From Oscillatoriaceae cyanobacterium Prado104 (GTDB lineage: Bacteria; Cyanobacteriota; Cyanobacteriia; Cyanobacteriales; Microcoleaceae): DNA of 64,000 nucleotides. Under the pieces are notes generated by a model. The model saw nothing but the letters and a program-made list of their open reading frames with translations, had not been told where the DNA came from and did not search any database. A program made the translations under genes and the position numbers. Location of the stretch: contig JALOON010000002.1 of assembly GCA_025454405.1 (NCBI GenBank), positions 1 through 64,000 of the forward strand, written 5' to 3'. Below are positions 42,711-53,280 of the stretch, piece by piece. Numbering within the stretch: the stretch's first letter is position 1; the number at the start of each line of letters is the position of its first letter.

Positions 42711-42983
42711 ATGACCGAAAGAGCCGAATATACGATCCGTTATACCATGAAGAAAGTTTGTCAAAGCGTTATTTACAGGCTACAGATACTAACTATTTCA
42801 AACACTGCTATACTCCATCCGATCGAATTACAAAATCTCTCAATTGCAACAATTGTATGTCTCGAACGCGACGATCGAATTTACCAATACTCAAACCCTC
42901 CCGGCATTGTCAATAATTGCCACGTCTATCGTTTTGATTGTCTTCTGAGAAGGCTGTTAAAATACTTTAGTCTAATTCAGTAG
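42711..42983 (+). CDS. Hypothetical protein (90 aa) with strong ribosome-binding site
   Basis: ATG 42711 preceded by ACAGGAGGTTTGG, an excellent Shine-Dalgarno. Begins MTERAEYTIRYTMKK; the rest (SVIYRLQILTISNTAILHP, DRIYQYSNPPGIVNNCHVYR) is AT-rich with no known domain. It ends 14 bp before the GTG of the large kinase, consistent with a leader gene. The strong site argues for translation, the residue pattern less so. Confidence 0.4.
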   Translation: MTERAEYTIRYTMKKVCQSVIYRLQILTISNTAILHPIELQNLSIATIVCLERDDRIYQYSNPPGIVNNCHVYRFDCLLRRLLKYFSLIQ

Positions 42984-42996
42984 AATGATATAAATT

Positions 42997-45900
42997 GTGG
43001 AAAGACTTTCTCACTATTTGGACGCAGTGAAACCTGGAAAAACTGATGATTTCAATATGAAACAACCAGCAGAAAATAAACCGAGCAATTTACAGCACGA
43101 ATCCGATTTGGCAGAAGCAGAACGCTGCCGGATCTTGGGGAAAATTTATGAAGCAATGGAATTGTACGATCGAGCAATTCAAAATGCAGCAGAAAATGGT
43201 TGCATTCAAGCTGAAGCATATGCCAATGAAATGGCGGCTAAATTTTATCTAGAAATTGGCAAAAAAAAGATTGCTAAAGTATACGCGATCGAAGCCTATT
43301 TGGGTTATAATTCTTGCGGAGATACTGCCCAGGTTAAATACTTAAAGAATAACTACCCCGATCTGATTGTTGCTACCCAAATTAACACCGATAATTCCGC
43401 GCCAACACTACATGCAAGTCGCAGTATCCCAGAGGCAGCAAATACCGCAACCACCGGCAGCAGTATTCTCGATTTAGTCGCGGTGATGAAAGCATCGGAA
43501 GCCATCCAGAGCGAAATTACTTCAGATAATTTACACCGCACTCTGCTGCGCATCCTTCGAGAAAGTGCTGGCGCTCAAAAGGGCTGTCTGATTTTGAAAA
43601 AAGCCGATCGCCTATTTGTTGAAGCAATCGATCGCGGTCAAGATTTTGTAAAAATAGTCCAGCAATCTACACCAGTTGAAAGCTGCGAAGATTTGCCAAT
43701 TTCCGTAATAGATTATGTGGCAAAAAACCAATATCCTCTAGTTTTAGACAATCTCGATGCCGAAAATATTTATCAAACCGATCCTTACATTAAACGGCAG
43801 AAACCAAAGTCCGCACTGTGCGCTCCGATCTTTTATCGATCTAAGTTAATCGGCATCTTTTATCTCGAAAATAAGTTAGCAATAAATAGTTTCACCATCG
43901 CCCGTTTGGAATTGCTCGCACTGCTGGCTTCTCAAGCAGCAGTTGCCCTCGAAAACGCCCGTCTTTATGCCTGCGAACAAGAGAAATCGAAACAGTTGCA
44001 GCAACAAGAATCGCAGTACCGCACCATTTTTGAATCTGCCAATGACGGAATAGGAATTTTCGATTTAGCAACCTACAAATTTATCGACTCTAACTCAGCA
44101 AATAGCCAGATGTACGGCTACTCGGTTGAAGAATGGCTGCAACTAAAACCGCAAGATTTCATCCATCCAGATTCGCTGTACTTATTTGAGGGATTTATCA
44201 AAAATGTAACAGCAGGTGAGGATTTTTATGGCGAGGCGACGATCGTGCACAAAGATGGAACTCTGTTAGATGTAGAGGTAAAAGCCACACCCTACACCTA
44301 CAAAAACCAACCCCACGCACTGTGCGTCGCGCGAGATATCAGCGAGCGCAAACTGGCAGAAAAAACTTTGCGCCAAAGCGAACAAAGATTCCGCAATCTG
44401 TTTGAAGCAACTCCGAAAATTGCCATCCAAGGATACGATCGCGATCGCCGAGTTATTGCTTGGAATCGCGCCAGCGAAGTTCTCTACGGATATACCTGTG
44501 CAGAGGCTACCGGCAAGCGAATGGAAGACTTAATTATTCCTCCAAAAGCTCGCTCTAAAACCATCCAATCTTTAAAAAATTATTTTGAAAATGGCACAGC
44601 GATTCCCCCAGGAGAAGCCGATTTAATCCGCAAAGACGGCTTGAAAATCAGCGTTTATTCCAGCTACATCATGCTAAAGAATGCTGCGGGTGAATTAGAA
44701 ATGTATTGCGTTGATATCGATTTGAGCGATCGCAAACGCACTGAAGATGCTTTGCGCCATTCCGAAACACAACTTGCCAAGCAAAAACACACTCTGAAAG
44801 CAATTCTTAACGCAGCCCCGATTTGGATTTGGATGATTAATATCAACGGCAAAATGCAATTTGTCAACAAAACATTCTGCAAAGATGTGGGAATTCCGGC
44901 AAGTCGTTTTATCGAAGCCGAACACTACCGAGAAATTTTGGGTGAAGAAATTGCTGCCAACTGCATGGCTTCCGATCGAGCTTGTTTAGCTCAGGAAACC
45001 CCGCACTTATCTGTGGAAATGCTGCCTTTTAGTGATGGTAAAATTCACAATATGGAAATTACTAAAGCGCAAATCAAAGACTCTCAAGACCAAACGATCG
45101 GCATTATCGGATTGGGCGTTGATGCTACCGAACGGGCGCAGGCAAGATTAATGTTGCAAGAAAAGAACCAACATTTAGAACAAGCTTTGCAGGAACTTCA
45201 GCAAGCTCAAACTCAATTAATTCAAAATGAAAAAATGTCGGCTTTGGGCAATTTAGTTGCGGGAGTCGCCCACGAAATTAACAACCCGATCGGCTTTCTC
45301 AACGGCAGCATCAACAATATTTATGACTACATTCAAGACATTTTATCGCATTTAGAATGCTATCAAAATTGCTATCCAGAGCCGCTTCCATCAGTTCTAG
45401 ACAGTGCAAATAAAATAGATTTGGAGTTCGTAATTGAAGACTTGCCGAAAATATTTAGCTCTATGACAGTTGCTGTAGAACGCATCCGCAATATCAGCAC
45501 TAGCTTGCGTACTTTCTCTCGGGCAGATAGCGATCGCAAAGTTGCTTGCAACATCCACGAAGGGATTGATAGCACCTTGCTTATCTTGAAATATCGCCTC
45601 AAAGCTAACGAACAGCGTCCGGAAATTAAAGTTATTAAAAACTACAGTGACTTGCCCCTAGTTGAGTGTTTTTCCGGGCAACTAAATCAAGTATTTATGA
45701 ATATTTTTGCCAACGCGATCGACTCCATAGAAGAAGCAAATCAGGGCAAGAATTTTGCCGAGCTTAAAGCAAACGCTAACGCGATTACCGTGACAACTGA
45801 TGTCGGAGATGACAATCGAACTGTGATAATTAAGATTAAAGACAGCGGTAAAGGAATGTCAGAGGAAGTGCAAGCGCGCATCTTCGAGCATTTATTTACC

Positions 45901-46050
45901 ACCAAAGGAGTCGGCAAAGGCACGGGTTTGGGACTGTCAATCAGCCGTCAAATTGTGGAAGAAACTCACGGGGGAAGTTTGACTTGTTATTCAGTCTTGG
46001 GAGAAGGTACAGAATTTGCTATCGCTTTACCTCTAAGTACAAAATTATAA
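42997..46050 (+). CDS. Hybrid-type sensor histidine kinase: TPR-like, GAF, three PAS, HisKA, HATPase
   Basis: 1017 residues, cytoplasmic. 30-110: helical repeats (AEAERCRILGKIYEAMELYD). About 165-325: GAF (GCLILKKADRLFVEAI, YPLVLDNL, SALCAPIFYRSKLIGIFYLE). About 335-720: three PAS folds (YRTIFESANDGIGIFDLATY, FRNLFEATPKIAIQGYDRDR, LKAILNAAPIWIWMININGK). 770-1010: HisKA with the phospho-His in NLVAGVAHEINNPIGFLNGS and HATPase with GKGMSEE, GKGTGLGLSI. No receiver domain. No bilin Cys is evident in the GAF. GTG start at 42997; an ATG 21 codons later is possible. Followed by two further kinases. Confidence 0.9.
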   Translation: MERLSHYLDAVKPGKTDDFNMKQPAENKPSNLQHESDLAEAERCRILGKIYEAMELYDRAIQNAAENGCIQAEAYANEMAAKFYLEIGKKKIAKVYAIEAYLGYNSCGDTAQVKYLKNNYPDLIVATQINTDNSAPTLHASRSIPEAANTATTGSSILDLVAVMKASEAIQSEITSDNLHRTLLRILRESAGAQKGCLILKKADRLFVEAIDRGQDFVKIVQQSTPVESCEDLPISVIDYVAKNQYPLVLDNLDAENIYQTDPYIKRQKPKSALCAPIFYRSKLIGIFYLENKLAINSFTIARLELLALLASQAAVALENARLYACEQEKSKQLQQQESQYRTIFESANDGIGIFDLATYKFIDSNSANSQMYGYSVEEWLQLKPQDFIHPDSLYLFEGFIKNVTAGEDFYGEATIVHKDGTLLDVEVKATPYTYKNQPHALCVARDISERKLAEKTLRQSEQRFRNLFEATPKIAIQGYDRDRRVIAWNRASEVLYGYTCAEATGKRMEDLIIPPKARSKTIQSLKNYFENGTAIPPGEADLIRKDGLKISVYSSYIMLKNAAGELEMYCVDIDLSDRKRTEDALRHSETQLAKQKHTLKAILNAAPIWIWMININGKMQFVNKTFCKDVGIPASRFIEAEHYREILGEEIAANCMASDRACLAQETPHLSVEMLPFSDGKIHNMEITKAQIKDSQDQTIGIIGLGVDATERAQARLMLQEKNQHLEQALQELQQAQTQLIQNEKMSALGNLVAGVAHEINNPIGFLNGSINNIYDYIQDILSHLECYQNCYPEPLPSVLDSANKIDLEFVIEDLPKIFSSMTVAVERIRNISTSLRTFSRADSDRKVACNIHEGIDSTLLILKYRLKANEQRPEIKVIKNYSDLPLVECFSGQLNQVFMNIFANAIDSIEEANQGKNFAELKANANAITVTTDVGDDNRTVIIKIKDSGKGMSEEVQARIFEHLFTTKGVGKGTGLGLSISRQIVEETHGGSLTCYSVLGEGTEFAIALPLSTKL

Positions 46051-46203
46051 ATATTAAGAAAGTGCGATCGATATCACTTCAAACTCAGATGTGAGGTGTT
46101 AGGTATGAGATATGAGGTGTGAAATAGTGTGAGGTGTTAGGTTGGAGCATCCCAATAGGAAAAGCCTTGTCGTTCGAGTTGTTTTATTCTTGGGTTAGGT
46201 TTT

Positions 46204-48714
46204 TTGATGGTAATGCAAGTATTGACAAGAAAGCGATCGCAATACAAGCTGCTCAAAAGGAAATTTTCATTTCTCCCAGAATCAAAAATACTGAGAGAAT
46301 CATTAATAATTATTCTGAGTCACTTTTGTCTTTGCCAAATCGCCTTATTTGTATCGTTTCAAAATGGTGCCAGCGCAATTTGGCCCTCTGCCGGTCTATT
46401 TTTAGCAGCAGTGTTGCGCCTGGGACCGCGAATTTTGCCTGCTATCTGGCTGGCGCATTGTCTGGCAAGCGCGATACTTTTTTACCCCTGTGACTTTCTG
46501 ACAAGCAGCCTGATTTCTCTGTGCAATAGTATGGACGCGCTAGGAACAAGCTTGCTGATAAATCGCTTCATCAAACACCGTTATTTTCTCAGTAAATCCC
46601 AGGATTTATTCAAATTTTTTCTACTGCAAATACCCATACCTATTATTACTAGCACTCTCGCCGTTACTGTACTGTGCGTGCGGGAAATGAGCCCCTGGAC
46701 GGCTTACTCAGAAGTTTGGCAGAGTTGGTTTATTTCAACAATTGGCGGTACGCTGATTGTTGCCCCAGCAATCTTGGCGCGCACATTACCACTGCATCAA
46801 TCCAAACAAATTTGTGAAGCGAAGCTATCCCCTAGGGAATCGCACCAAATGGCAGAATTTGGACTTTTGCTGTTTTTGTTGGTTGTTATTAGTACCATCA
46901 CTTTTTGGCAACATTATCACGTCGAATACATGATGATTCCGCTGCTGATTTGGTCGGCATTTCGATTCAGTTCGCGGGAATCCACTTTGCTAGTAGTAAT
47001 TGTATCGGCGATCGCGGTTTTTGGTACATCTCGCGGTTGGGGTTCTTTTGTCAGGCCTTCCATCAACGAATCGCTGTTGTTGCTGCAATCTTTTATTGGC
47101 GTTGTTGCCATTACCACCCTGATTTTATCAGCAGTAATTAACGAAAACCAACAAGCAGCAGCAAGGCTTAAAAAACTTAATGACAAGTTGGAACAGCGAG
47201 TTGAAGAACGCACGGCCCAACTTCTCGAAGCCAAAGAAGCAGCCGATGCTGCTAACTTTGCTAAAAGCGAATTTCTAGCAAATATGAGCCACGAACTCCG
47301 CACTCCCCTCAACGGCATTTTGGGTTACGCTCAAATTCTCAACCGTTCCCAATCTTGGGGAGAAAAGGAACGCCACGGCGTCAGCATCATTCAACAGTGC
47401 GGTTCCCATCTTTTGACGCTAATTAACGACATTCTTGACCTCTCAAAAATTGAATCGAGAAAATTAGATTTGCAACCCAAAAAAATCCACTTTCCTTCAT
47501 TCTTGAAAAGCATTGTTGAGATTGTTTGCGTTCGCGCCGAACAAAAACAAATTGACTTTATTTATGTTGCCGGCGCTCAACTTCCCGAAAGCGTAGAAGT
47601 CGATGAAAAACGCTTGCGCCAAGTGTTAATTAACTTGCTGGGAAATGCCGTCAAGTTTACAGATAGAGGTAGCGTTACTTTCAAAGTAGAGGTAATCCCC
47701 GACGAAAAATTGCTGCATTCCCAATATTCGATCGCCAATCCAAATTCGCAAATTACAAATCGCAAAGTCCGCTTTCAAGTAACAGATACAGGTGTCGGCA
47801 TGAGTCCAGAATGCCTGGAAAAAATTTTTCTGCCTTTTGAACAAGTAGGAGATGCAAAAGGTCAAATTGAAGGCACCGGACTCGGATTGGCAATCAGCAC
47901 TAAAATTGTGAATTTAATGGGCAGTCAGATTGAAGTGCAAAGCCAGTTAGAAGTCGGGAGTACCTTCGCTTTTACTGTCAATTTGCCCTTAGCTGTTGGT
48001 TGGATAAACTCAGCACCAGCCGCAGGTAGCCAGCAGATTGTTGGCTATCAAGGCACTCAGAAAACTATTCTGATAGTTGACGATAACTGGCAAAATCGAT
48101 CGGTAATTGTCAACCTGCTAGAACCGATCGGTTTTGCAGTTGTCGAAGCAAAAAATGGCGAGGAAGGTTTAGCAAAAGCAGCGCAATTGCAGCCGGATTT
48201 AATTATCTGCGACTTGTCGATGCCTGTGATGGACGGTTTTGAAATGCTGCACAAATTGCGGAGTTCGGAAACTTTAAAAAATGTGCCGTCAATTGTCTCG
48301 TCCGCCTCTGTTTACGAAATGGACAAGCAAAAAAGTTTGGAGGGGGGCGGCGACGATTTTATAGCAAAGCCCGTCCAGCTTGAGGAATTATTTTCAGTAT
48401 TGGAAAAGCACTTGCAAATTCAATGGAAATACGAGCCGCCAGCACCAACTGAAACTGCCCTCAAGCAATCGGCTGCGCGGGCTGTATCTCATTGGGAAAT
48501 CCAGAGTTCGGAAATGGCAGTACCACCCGCAGAAGAGTTGGCTTTGCTGCTTGAATTTGCCCGGCAGGGGCGTTTAAAAAAATTGACAGAAGCCGCCCAG
48601 CAGATAGAGCTGCTCGACAAACGGTATAATGAATTTGTCCAACAAATCCTGCAATTGGCAAGAAGCTTTCAAATAGAGAAAATTGAAAACTTTATCGGCC
48701 AATATATTAAATAA
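46204..48714 (+). CDS. MASE1-type membrane hybrid histidine kinase/response regulator
   Basis: 836 residues. 1-310: eight or so membrane helices of MASE1 type (FVSFQNGASAIWPSAGLFLA, AAVLRLGPRILPAIWLAHCL, WQSWFISTIGGTLIVAPAIL). 310-355: coiled coil (LKKLNDKLEQRVEERTAQLL). HisKA with MSHELRTPLNGILGYAQIL; HATPase with NAVKFTDRGSV, TDTGVGMSPECLEKIF and GTGLGLAIS. Receiver domain with the phospho-Asp in IICDLSMPVMDGF, then a C-terminal helical tail. A complete hybrid kinase, inner membrane. TTG 46204 or ATG 46207 as start. Confidence 0.9.
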   Translation: MMVMQVLTRKRSQYKLLKRKFSFLPESKILRESLIIILSHFCLCQIALFVSFQNGASAIWPSAGLFLAAVLRLGPRILPAIWLAHCLASAILFYPCDFLTSSLISLCNSMDALGTSLLINRFIKHRYFLSKSQDLFKFFLLQIPIPIITSTLAVTVLCVREMSPWTAYSEVWQSWFISTIGGTLIVAPAILARTLPLHQSKQICEAKLSPRESHQMAEFGLLLFLLVVISTITFWQHYHVEYMMIPLLIWSAFRFSSRESTLLVVIVSAIAVFGTSRGWGSFVRPSINESLLLLQSFIGVVAITTLILSAVINENQQAAARLKKLNDKLEQRVEERTAQLLEAKEAADAANFAKSEFLANMSHELRTPLNGILGYAQILNRSQSWGEKERHGVSIIQQCGSHLLTLINDILDLSKIESRKLDLQPKKIHFPSFLKSIVEIVCVRAEQKQIDFIYVAGAQLPESVEVDEKRLRQVLINLLGNAVKFTDRGSVTFKVEVIPDEKLLHSQYSIANPNSQITNRKVRFQVTDTGVGMSPECLEKIFLPFEQVGDAKGQIEGTGLGLAISTKIVNLMGSQIEVQSQLEVGSTFAFTVNLPLAVGWINSAPAAGSQQIVGYQGTQKTILIVDDNWQNRSVIVNLLEPIGFAVVEAKNGEEGLAKAAQLQPDLIICDLSMPVMDGFEMLHKLRSSETLKNVPSIVSSASVYEMDKQKSLEGGGDDFIAKPVQLEELFSVLEKHLQIQWKYEPPAPTETALKQSAARAVSHWEIQSSEMAVPPAEELALLLEFARQGRLKKLTEAAQQIELLDKRYNEFVQQILQLARSFQIEKIENFIGQYIK

Positions 48715-48728
48715 CAGGGAAAGAATGT

Positions 48729-50018
48729 ATGCGAGAAACCGAGTTAATTTTAGCGGTAGACGATACGCCGGCTAATTTGGATGCGATCTCGGAAACTTTG
48801 ACGGATGCCGGCTATGAAGTGGCGATCGCGACTGATGGCGAACGGGCTCTCAAACAATTGCAATATACGCTGCCGAGTTTAATTTTACTTGATGTGATGA
48901 TGCCGGGAATTGACGGGTTTGAAACTTGCCGCCGCTTGAAAGCTGCCGCAGCTACCAAGGATATTCCCGTAATTTTTATGACGGCTTTGTCCGATCCGAC
49001 AGATAAGATTCAAGGATTCAAGCTGGGGGCGGTTGATTACATTACTAAACCATTTGAAGAAACGGAAGTCTTAGCCCGCGTCAATACTCATATAAAACTG
49101 CGAAATTTAAGTAAAGGACTGAAAGAAAGAGTAGCCCAGCGCACGGCAGAATTAGCAGCAGCTTTGGAACAGATCGAGCATTCTCAACTTCAGTTAATCC
49201 AAAGCGAAAAAATGTCGGCTTTGGGGAACTTAGTAGCGGGCGTCGCCCACGAAATCAACAACCCAGTAGGTTTTATTTACGGCAATATTAAAGAATTGCA
49301 TTTGGCAATAGAAGAGATTGTAGAGCATTTGCGACTCTATCAAAAACAATTTCCCAATCCAGGAACAGATATTGAATCGCACGCCGCAGATATCGATCTG
49401 GAATACCTGTTAAAAGATGCGCAAAAGATGCTATCATCAATGGAAATCGGATGCGATCGCCTGCGGGATATCAGCAATTCCCTCCGCACTTTTTCCCGCG
49501 CCGATACTGCAGTAAAAGTATCAGCAAATATCCACGACGGCATCGACAGCACCCTGATGATTTTGCAGCATCGTTTGAAAGCTCAAGCCGAGCGACCAGC
49601 AATTCAAGTTATCAAGAATTATGGGGATATTCCCCCAGTAAAATGCTATTTAGGACAGTTAAATCAAGTATTTATGAACGCGATCGCCAACGCGATCGAT
49701 GCTTTAGAAGACGCCAATCACGGGCGCAATTATTGCGAAATCAAAGCTCATCCCAATACGATCGTAGTGAGTACAAATTTGTCGGCAGACCAACAAAAAA
49801 TTACCATCAAAATTAAAGATAACGGTAAAGGAATGTCTGAGGAAGTAAAAACGCGCATCTTCGACCACTTGTTTACCACCAAACCAGTCGGTAAAGGGAC
49901 GGGATTGGGTTTATCTATAGGACGGCAGATAATAGAAGAATTACACGGCGGCATCTTTACCTGTGTTTCCGTCTTGGGAGAAGGAACGGAATTTACGATC
50001 GAACTGCCGGTCGCATAG
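48729..50018 (+). CDS. Response regulator - histidine kinase hybrid
   Basis: 429 residues. Receiver 1-125 with phospho-Asp in LILLDVMMPGIDGF; coiled coil; HisKA with NLVAGVAHEINNPVGFIYGN; HATPase with FMNAIANAIDALEDANHG, GKGMSEEVKTRIFDHLFTT and GKGTGLGLSIGRQIIEELHG. The kinase half is a close paralogue of the C-terminus of the 1017-residue kinase two genes upstream. A soluble relay protein: it may take phosphate from the MASE1 hybrid. Starts 14 bp after the previous gene, so one operon. Confidence 0.9.
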   Translation: MRETELILAVDDTPANLDAISETLTDAGYEVAIATDGERALKQLQYTLPSLILLDVMMPGIDGFETCRRLKAAAATKDIPVIFMTALSDPTDKIQGFKLGAVDYITKPFEETEVLARVNTHIKLRNLSKGLKERVAQRTAELAAALEQIEHSQLQLIQSEKMSALGNLVAGVAHEINNPVGFIYGNIKELHLAIEEIVEHLRLYQKQFPNPGTDIESHAADIDLEYLLKDAQKMLSSMEIGCDRLRDISNSLRTFSRADTAVKVSANIHDGIDSTLMILQHRLKAQAERPAIQVIKNYGDIPPVKCYLGQLNQVFMNAIANAIDALEDANHGRNYCEIKAHPNTIVVSTNLSADQQKITIKIKDNGKGMSEEVKTRIFDHLFTTKPVGKGTGLGLSIGRQIIEELHGGIFTCVSVLGEGTEFTIELPVA

Positions 50019-50137
50019 ATTAAGTCGATCGTTAACTATTTTGGTTGACAGTTTGTGCAGGAAGTCTTGACGAGTGTTGGCAATCCGATCGTGCAGTTTG
50101 GCTCTGAGGATATGCTAATAGAATCAGGAAAAATTAA

Positions 50138-50163
50138 AGCCCTCCTATAAGGACGGGGCTTGT
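50138..50163. repeat. Orphan left-end-like hairpin of the tnpB element family
   Basis: GCCCTCCTATAAGGACGGGG matches the left-end hairpin at 13734-13753 with two mismatches. No tnpB or tnpA is near. A relic of an excised element or an independently spread palindromic unit. Confidence 0.5.
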
Positions 50164-50250
50164 ATCTCAGTTCTTCGGTCAGGTGCGTTGCTGTAAGATT
50201 GTCGATGTTTGTCAAAGACTTTCGATCGCGACGCACCCGACAAAGACTGC

Positions 50251-50775
50251 TTAATCTAAGAATCCCATTAAGGTCGCACTGTCGTCAATTTCATTAGAAG
50301 CGATCGGACGGTTGCCACCCATTGTCGAGTAAACTTCATCAATGAACAGCGTGCTGGCAGCTACAGGGCGCGCGCCCGACATACTGAACATTTCGCTGAC
50401 TTGCATGGCGCTAGATCCGATGGGGCGATTTCCCATTGTTGCAACTATTGCAAAGTCGCTGGCTTCCACCGGGCGATTTCCCACAACCCCGTAGGTTTCG
50501 CTGATGTGCAGGGTGCTGGTGCCGATCGGGCGATCGCCAGATATTGATACAATTTGGCTTATCGTAAAATCATCCCGGCCGATCGGGCGGTTGTTCGGCA
50601 AGGCGGCAGGCTGATAAAGTTGAATTCCTCCCGATTTAGCTTCGCTGGAGGTTTTGTCTCGAATGCTCAACGCCATTACTTGAGATTCTTTTGCATTATC
50701 GCCTGCGGCTGTTTCATTTTTTGCACTTGCTTTGCCGCGGCGGCTGGTGGCTTTGCCTTTGGGGCTCAAACTCAT
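50251..50775 (-). CDS. GNRPI-repeat protein (hypothetical)
   Basis: 174 residues. Basic N-terminus (MSLSPKGKATSRRGKASAKN), then six diverged units of about 20-24 residues of the form G-N-R-P-(I/V)-x-x-S-x-x-x-I-x-E (GDRPIGTSTLHISETYGV, GNRPVEASDFAIVATM, GNRPIGSSAMQVSEMFSM, GARPVAASTLFIDEVYST). No signal peptide or membrane helix. Clear internal repeat and consistent codon use support a real gene; function unknown. The repeat has Ser/Thr and acidic residues at fixed spacing. Confidence 0.75.
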   Translation of the reverse strand: MSLSPKGKATSRRGKASAKNETAAGDNAKESQVMALSIRDKTSSEAKSGGIQLYQPAALPNNRPIGRDDFTISQIVSISGDRPIGTSTLHISETYGVVGNRPVEASDFAIVATMGNRPIGSSAMQVSEMFSMSGARPVAASTLFIDEVYSTMGGNRPIASNEIDDSATLMGFLD

Positions 50776-50938
50776 AACTCTTTTCCTCTTGATTGTTGGG
50801 TTCGGAAACCTGTGTCTCAGTTTTCGGCTAACTGTTTCGATCGATCGTTAAAATATTATAAACAATAACCAGCGTTCGAGCAAATTGCAAATTAATTGGA
50901 TGTTTGTTAAAATTTATTAGTAATAACAGCAATTTGTT

Positions 50939-52951
50939 ATGGTAACTGCAGCAGCATCTTTTCAACTGCAAGCGCCTTTCGGACCTACAGGCGACCAACC
51001 GCAAGCAATCGCCCAACTCACCAAAGGGATCGCAGCGGAAGCTGGGTTTCAAACTTTACTCGGCGCTACGGGTACTGGCAAAACTTTTTCAATTGCGGGG
51101 GTAATTGAAAAATTCGGCAAGCCCACTTTAGTCCTCGCCCACAACAAAACTCTAGCAGCTCAACTGTGCAACGAACTGCGCAATTTTTTTCCCGACAATG
51201 CTGTCGAATATTTTGTCAGTTATTACGACTACTACCAACCGGAAGCATACATTGCTGTCAGCGATACTTACATTGAGAAAACGGCAGCAATTAATGACGA
51301 AATCGATATGCTGCGCCACTCTGCCACGCGATCGCTCTTTGAACGCCGCGACGTAATTGTCGTAGCTTCAATTAGCTGCATTTACGGTTTGGGAATGCCG
51401 GCCGAATACTTGAAAGCTTCGATTCCTTTGCAAGTAGGAATGGAAGTCAACCAGCGGCAAGTTTTGAAAGATTTAGTGAACATTCAATACAGCCGCAACG
51501 ACATCGATTTCGGCAGAGCAAAGTTTCGGGTGAAAGGCGATGTTTTGGAAATCGGTCCGGCTTACGAAGATAGAATTGTTCGCGTCGAATTCTTCGGCGA
51601 CGAAATCGATGCCATCCGCTACGTTGACCCGGTAACTAACAAAATCATCCAAAGTACCAACGCTTTAAATATCTATCCAGCGCGCCACTTTGTCACGCCG
51701 GACGATCGATTGGAAGCAGCTTGTCAGGGGATCGAACTCGAACTAGAAGAACGGCTGGAGCAACTAAAAACACAGGGAAAATTATTAGAACATCAGCGTT
51801 TAAAAGAGCGCACCCGCTACGATTTGGAAATGCTGCGGGAGGTGGGATACTGCAACGGAGTCGAGAATTATTCGCAACATTTAGCAGGCAGAAATCCGGG
51901 AGAACCGCCCGAGTGTTTGATCGATTATTTTCCCAAAGATTGGATGTTGGTCATCGATGAATCTCACGTTACAGTACCGCAAATTCGGGGGATGTACAAC
52001 GGCGATCGCGCGCGCAAACAAGTGTTGATCGAACACGGTTTCCGCCTTCCCAGCGCCGCCGACAACCGCCCGTTAAAAGCAGAGGAATTTTGGGAAAAAG
52101 TCAATCAGTGCATCTTTGTTTCTGCAACTCCAGGGGATTGGGAATTAGAAGTATCAGAAGGCCGAGTAGCCGAACAAGTAATTCGCCCCACCGGAGTAGT
52201 CGATCCGCAAATCTTCGTGCGCCCGACGGAGGGTCAAATTGACGATTTGTTGGGAGAAATCAAGGAAAGAGCCAGCCGGAACGAGCGAGTTTTGGTGACG
52301 ACTTTAACGAAGCGGATGGCGGAAGATTTAACTGAGTATTTGCAGGAAAGGGCGATTCGAGTCAGGTATTTGCACTCGGAAATCCAGTCGATCGAACGCA
52401 TTGAAATCATCCAAGATTTGCAGGATGGAAAATTCGATGTTTTGATCGGCGTTAACTTGCTGCGGGAAGGTTTGGATTTGCCGGAAGTGTCGCTGGTGGT
52501 AATTTTGGATGCGGACAAAGAAGGGTTTTTGCGATCGGGACGTTCTTTGATTCAAACAATCGGAAGGGCGGCGCGAAACGTGCAGGGACAGGCGATTTTG
52601 TACGCGGATAATTTAACTGACAGCATGATTCAGGCGATCGACGAAACCGATCGGCGTCGGGGAATCCAGCAAGCGTACAATAAGATGCACGGAATTGTAC
52701 CGCAGCCGATCGCCAAAAAGCGATCGAGCAATGCAATTTTGGCTTTTTTGGATGTATCGCGCAAGCTGAATTCGCAACAGTTAGAGTCGGCTTACGAACA
52801 CGCGGATGAGTTGTCTTTAGATGAGGTTCCCGAGTTGATTAAGCTGTTGGAAACTCAGATGAAAGAGGCGGCGAAAAAGTTAGAGTTTGAGGAGGCGGCT
52901 AAGTTGCGCGATCGAATTAAGCATTTGCGGGATAAGTTGTTGGGACATTGA
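50939..52951 (+). CDS. uvrB: Excinuclease ABC subunit B
   Basis: 670 residues, standard for UvrB. Walker [28 protein letters not shown] and the beta-hairpin region that inserts between strands; [17 protein letters not shown] (DESH helicase box); [47 protein letters not shown]-terminal UvrB/UvrC motif ([20 protein letters not shown]). Damage verification step of nucleotide excision repair with UvrA and UvrC. Alone on its strand; neighbouring GNRPI gene is divergent. Confidence 0.97.
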   Translation: MVTAAASFQLQAPFGPTGDQPQAIAQLTKGIAAEAGFQTLLGATGTGKTFSIAGVIEKFGKPTLVLAHNKTLAAQLCNELRNFFPDNAVEYFVSYYDYYQPEAYIAVSDTYIEKTAAINDEIDMLRHSATRSLFERRDVIVVASISCIYGLGMPAEYLKASIPLQVGMEVNQRQVLKDLVNIQYSRNDIDFGRAKFRVKGDVLEIGPAYEDRIVRVEFFGDEIDAIRYVDPVTNKIIQSTNALNIYPARHFVTPDDRLEAACQGIELELEERLEQLKTQGKLLEHQRLKERTRYDLEMLREVGYCNGVENYSQHLAGRNPGEPPECLIDYFPKDWMLVIDESHVTVPQIRGMYNGDRARKQVLIEHGFRLPSAADNRPLKAEEFWEKVNQCIFVSATPGDWELEVSEGRVAEQVIRPTGVVDPQIFVRPTEGQIDDLLGEIKERASRNERVLVTTLTKRMAEDLTEYLQERAIRVRYLHSEIQSIERIEIIQDLQDGKFDVLIGVNLLREGLDLPEVSLVVILDADKEGFLRSGRSLIQTIGRAARNVQGQAILYADNLTDSMIQAIDETDRRRGIQQAYNKMHGIVPQPIAKKRSSNAILAFLDVSRKLNSQQLESAYEHADELSLDEVPELIKLLETQMKEAAKKLEFEEAAKLRDRIKHLRDKLLGH

Positions 52952-53280
52952 GGATTTAGGGGTTAAGTCGATCGGAAATATCGGTTAACCTAACTAAGAT
53001 TTTACACCGTTCTCAACAAACCTGTAGGGGCGGGTTCGCCAACCATCTTACAGCAGTTTTCAGGTATGTGAGGCACAGAGAAACCCGGTTTCTCAGAGAA
53101 ACCGGGTTTCTGGGATGTACTTCATAAACTTGCAATCTGCTGTATCTGAGAGCGGATTACAATGTGGAACCAAATATAAAACGCAAATAGCGCAGACGGA
53201 GGTTTACCTCCGCTGCGCTGTACCCGCACTCTAATCTCCGATTGAATGCTAAAGTAAGTCACCTTTTGCAGTGGCGCTGA
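52952..53280. repeat. Interval with AGAAACCCGGTTTCT palindromes
   Basis: Two tandem arms of AGAAACCCGGTTTCT at 53079-53111, a GGCGGGTTCGCCAACC copy at 53026, TACTTCATAAACTTGCAATC at 53118-53137 (inverted copy near 19640), and a GGAGGTTTACCTCC hairpin near 53190. No gene. Same palindrome as 62046-62078. Confidence 0.75.

Noticed and set aside
49340..49954. Minus ORFs inside the third kinase
   Set aside because: Shadows of a strongly supported plus-strand gene.
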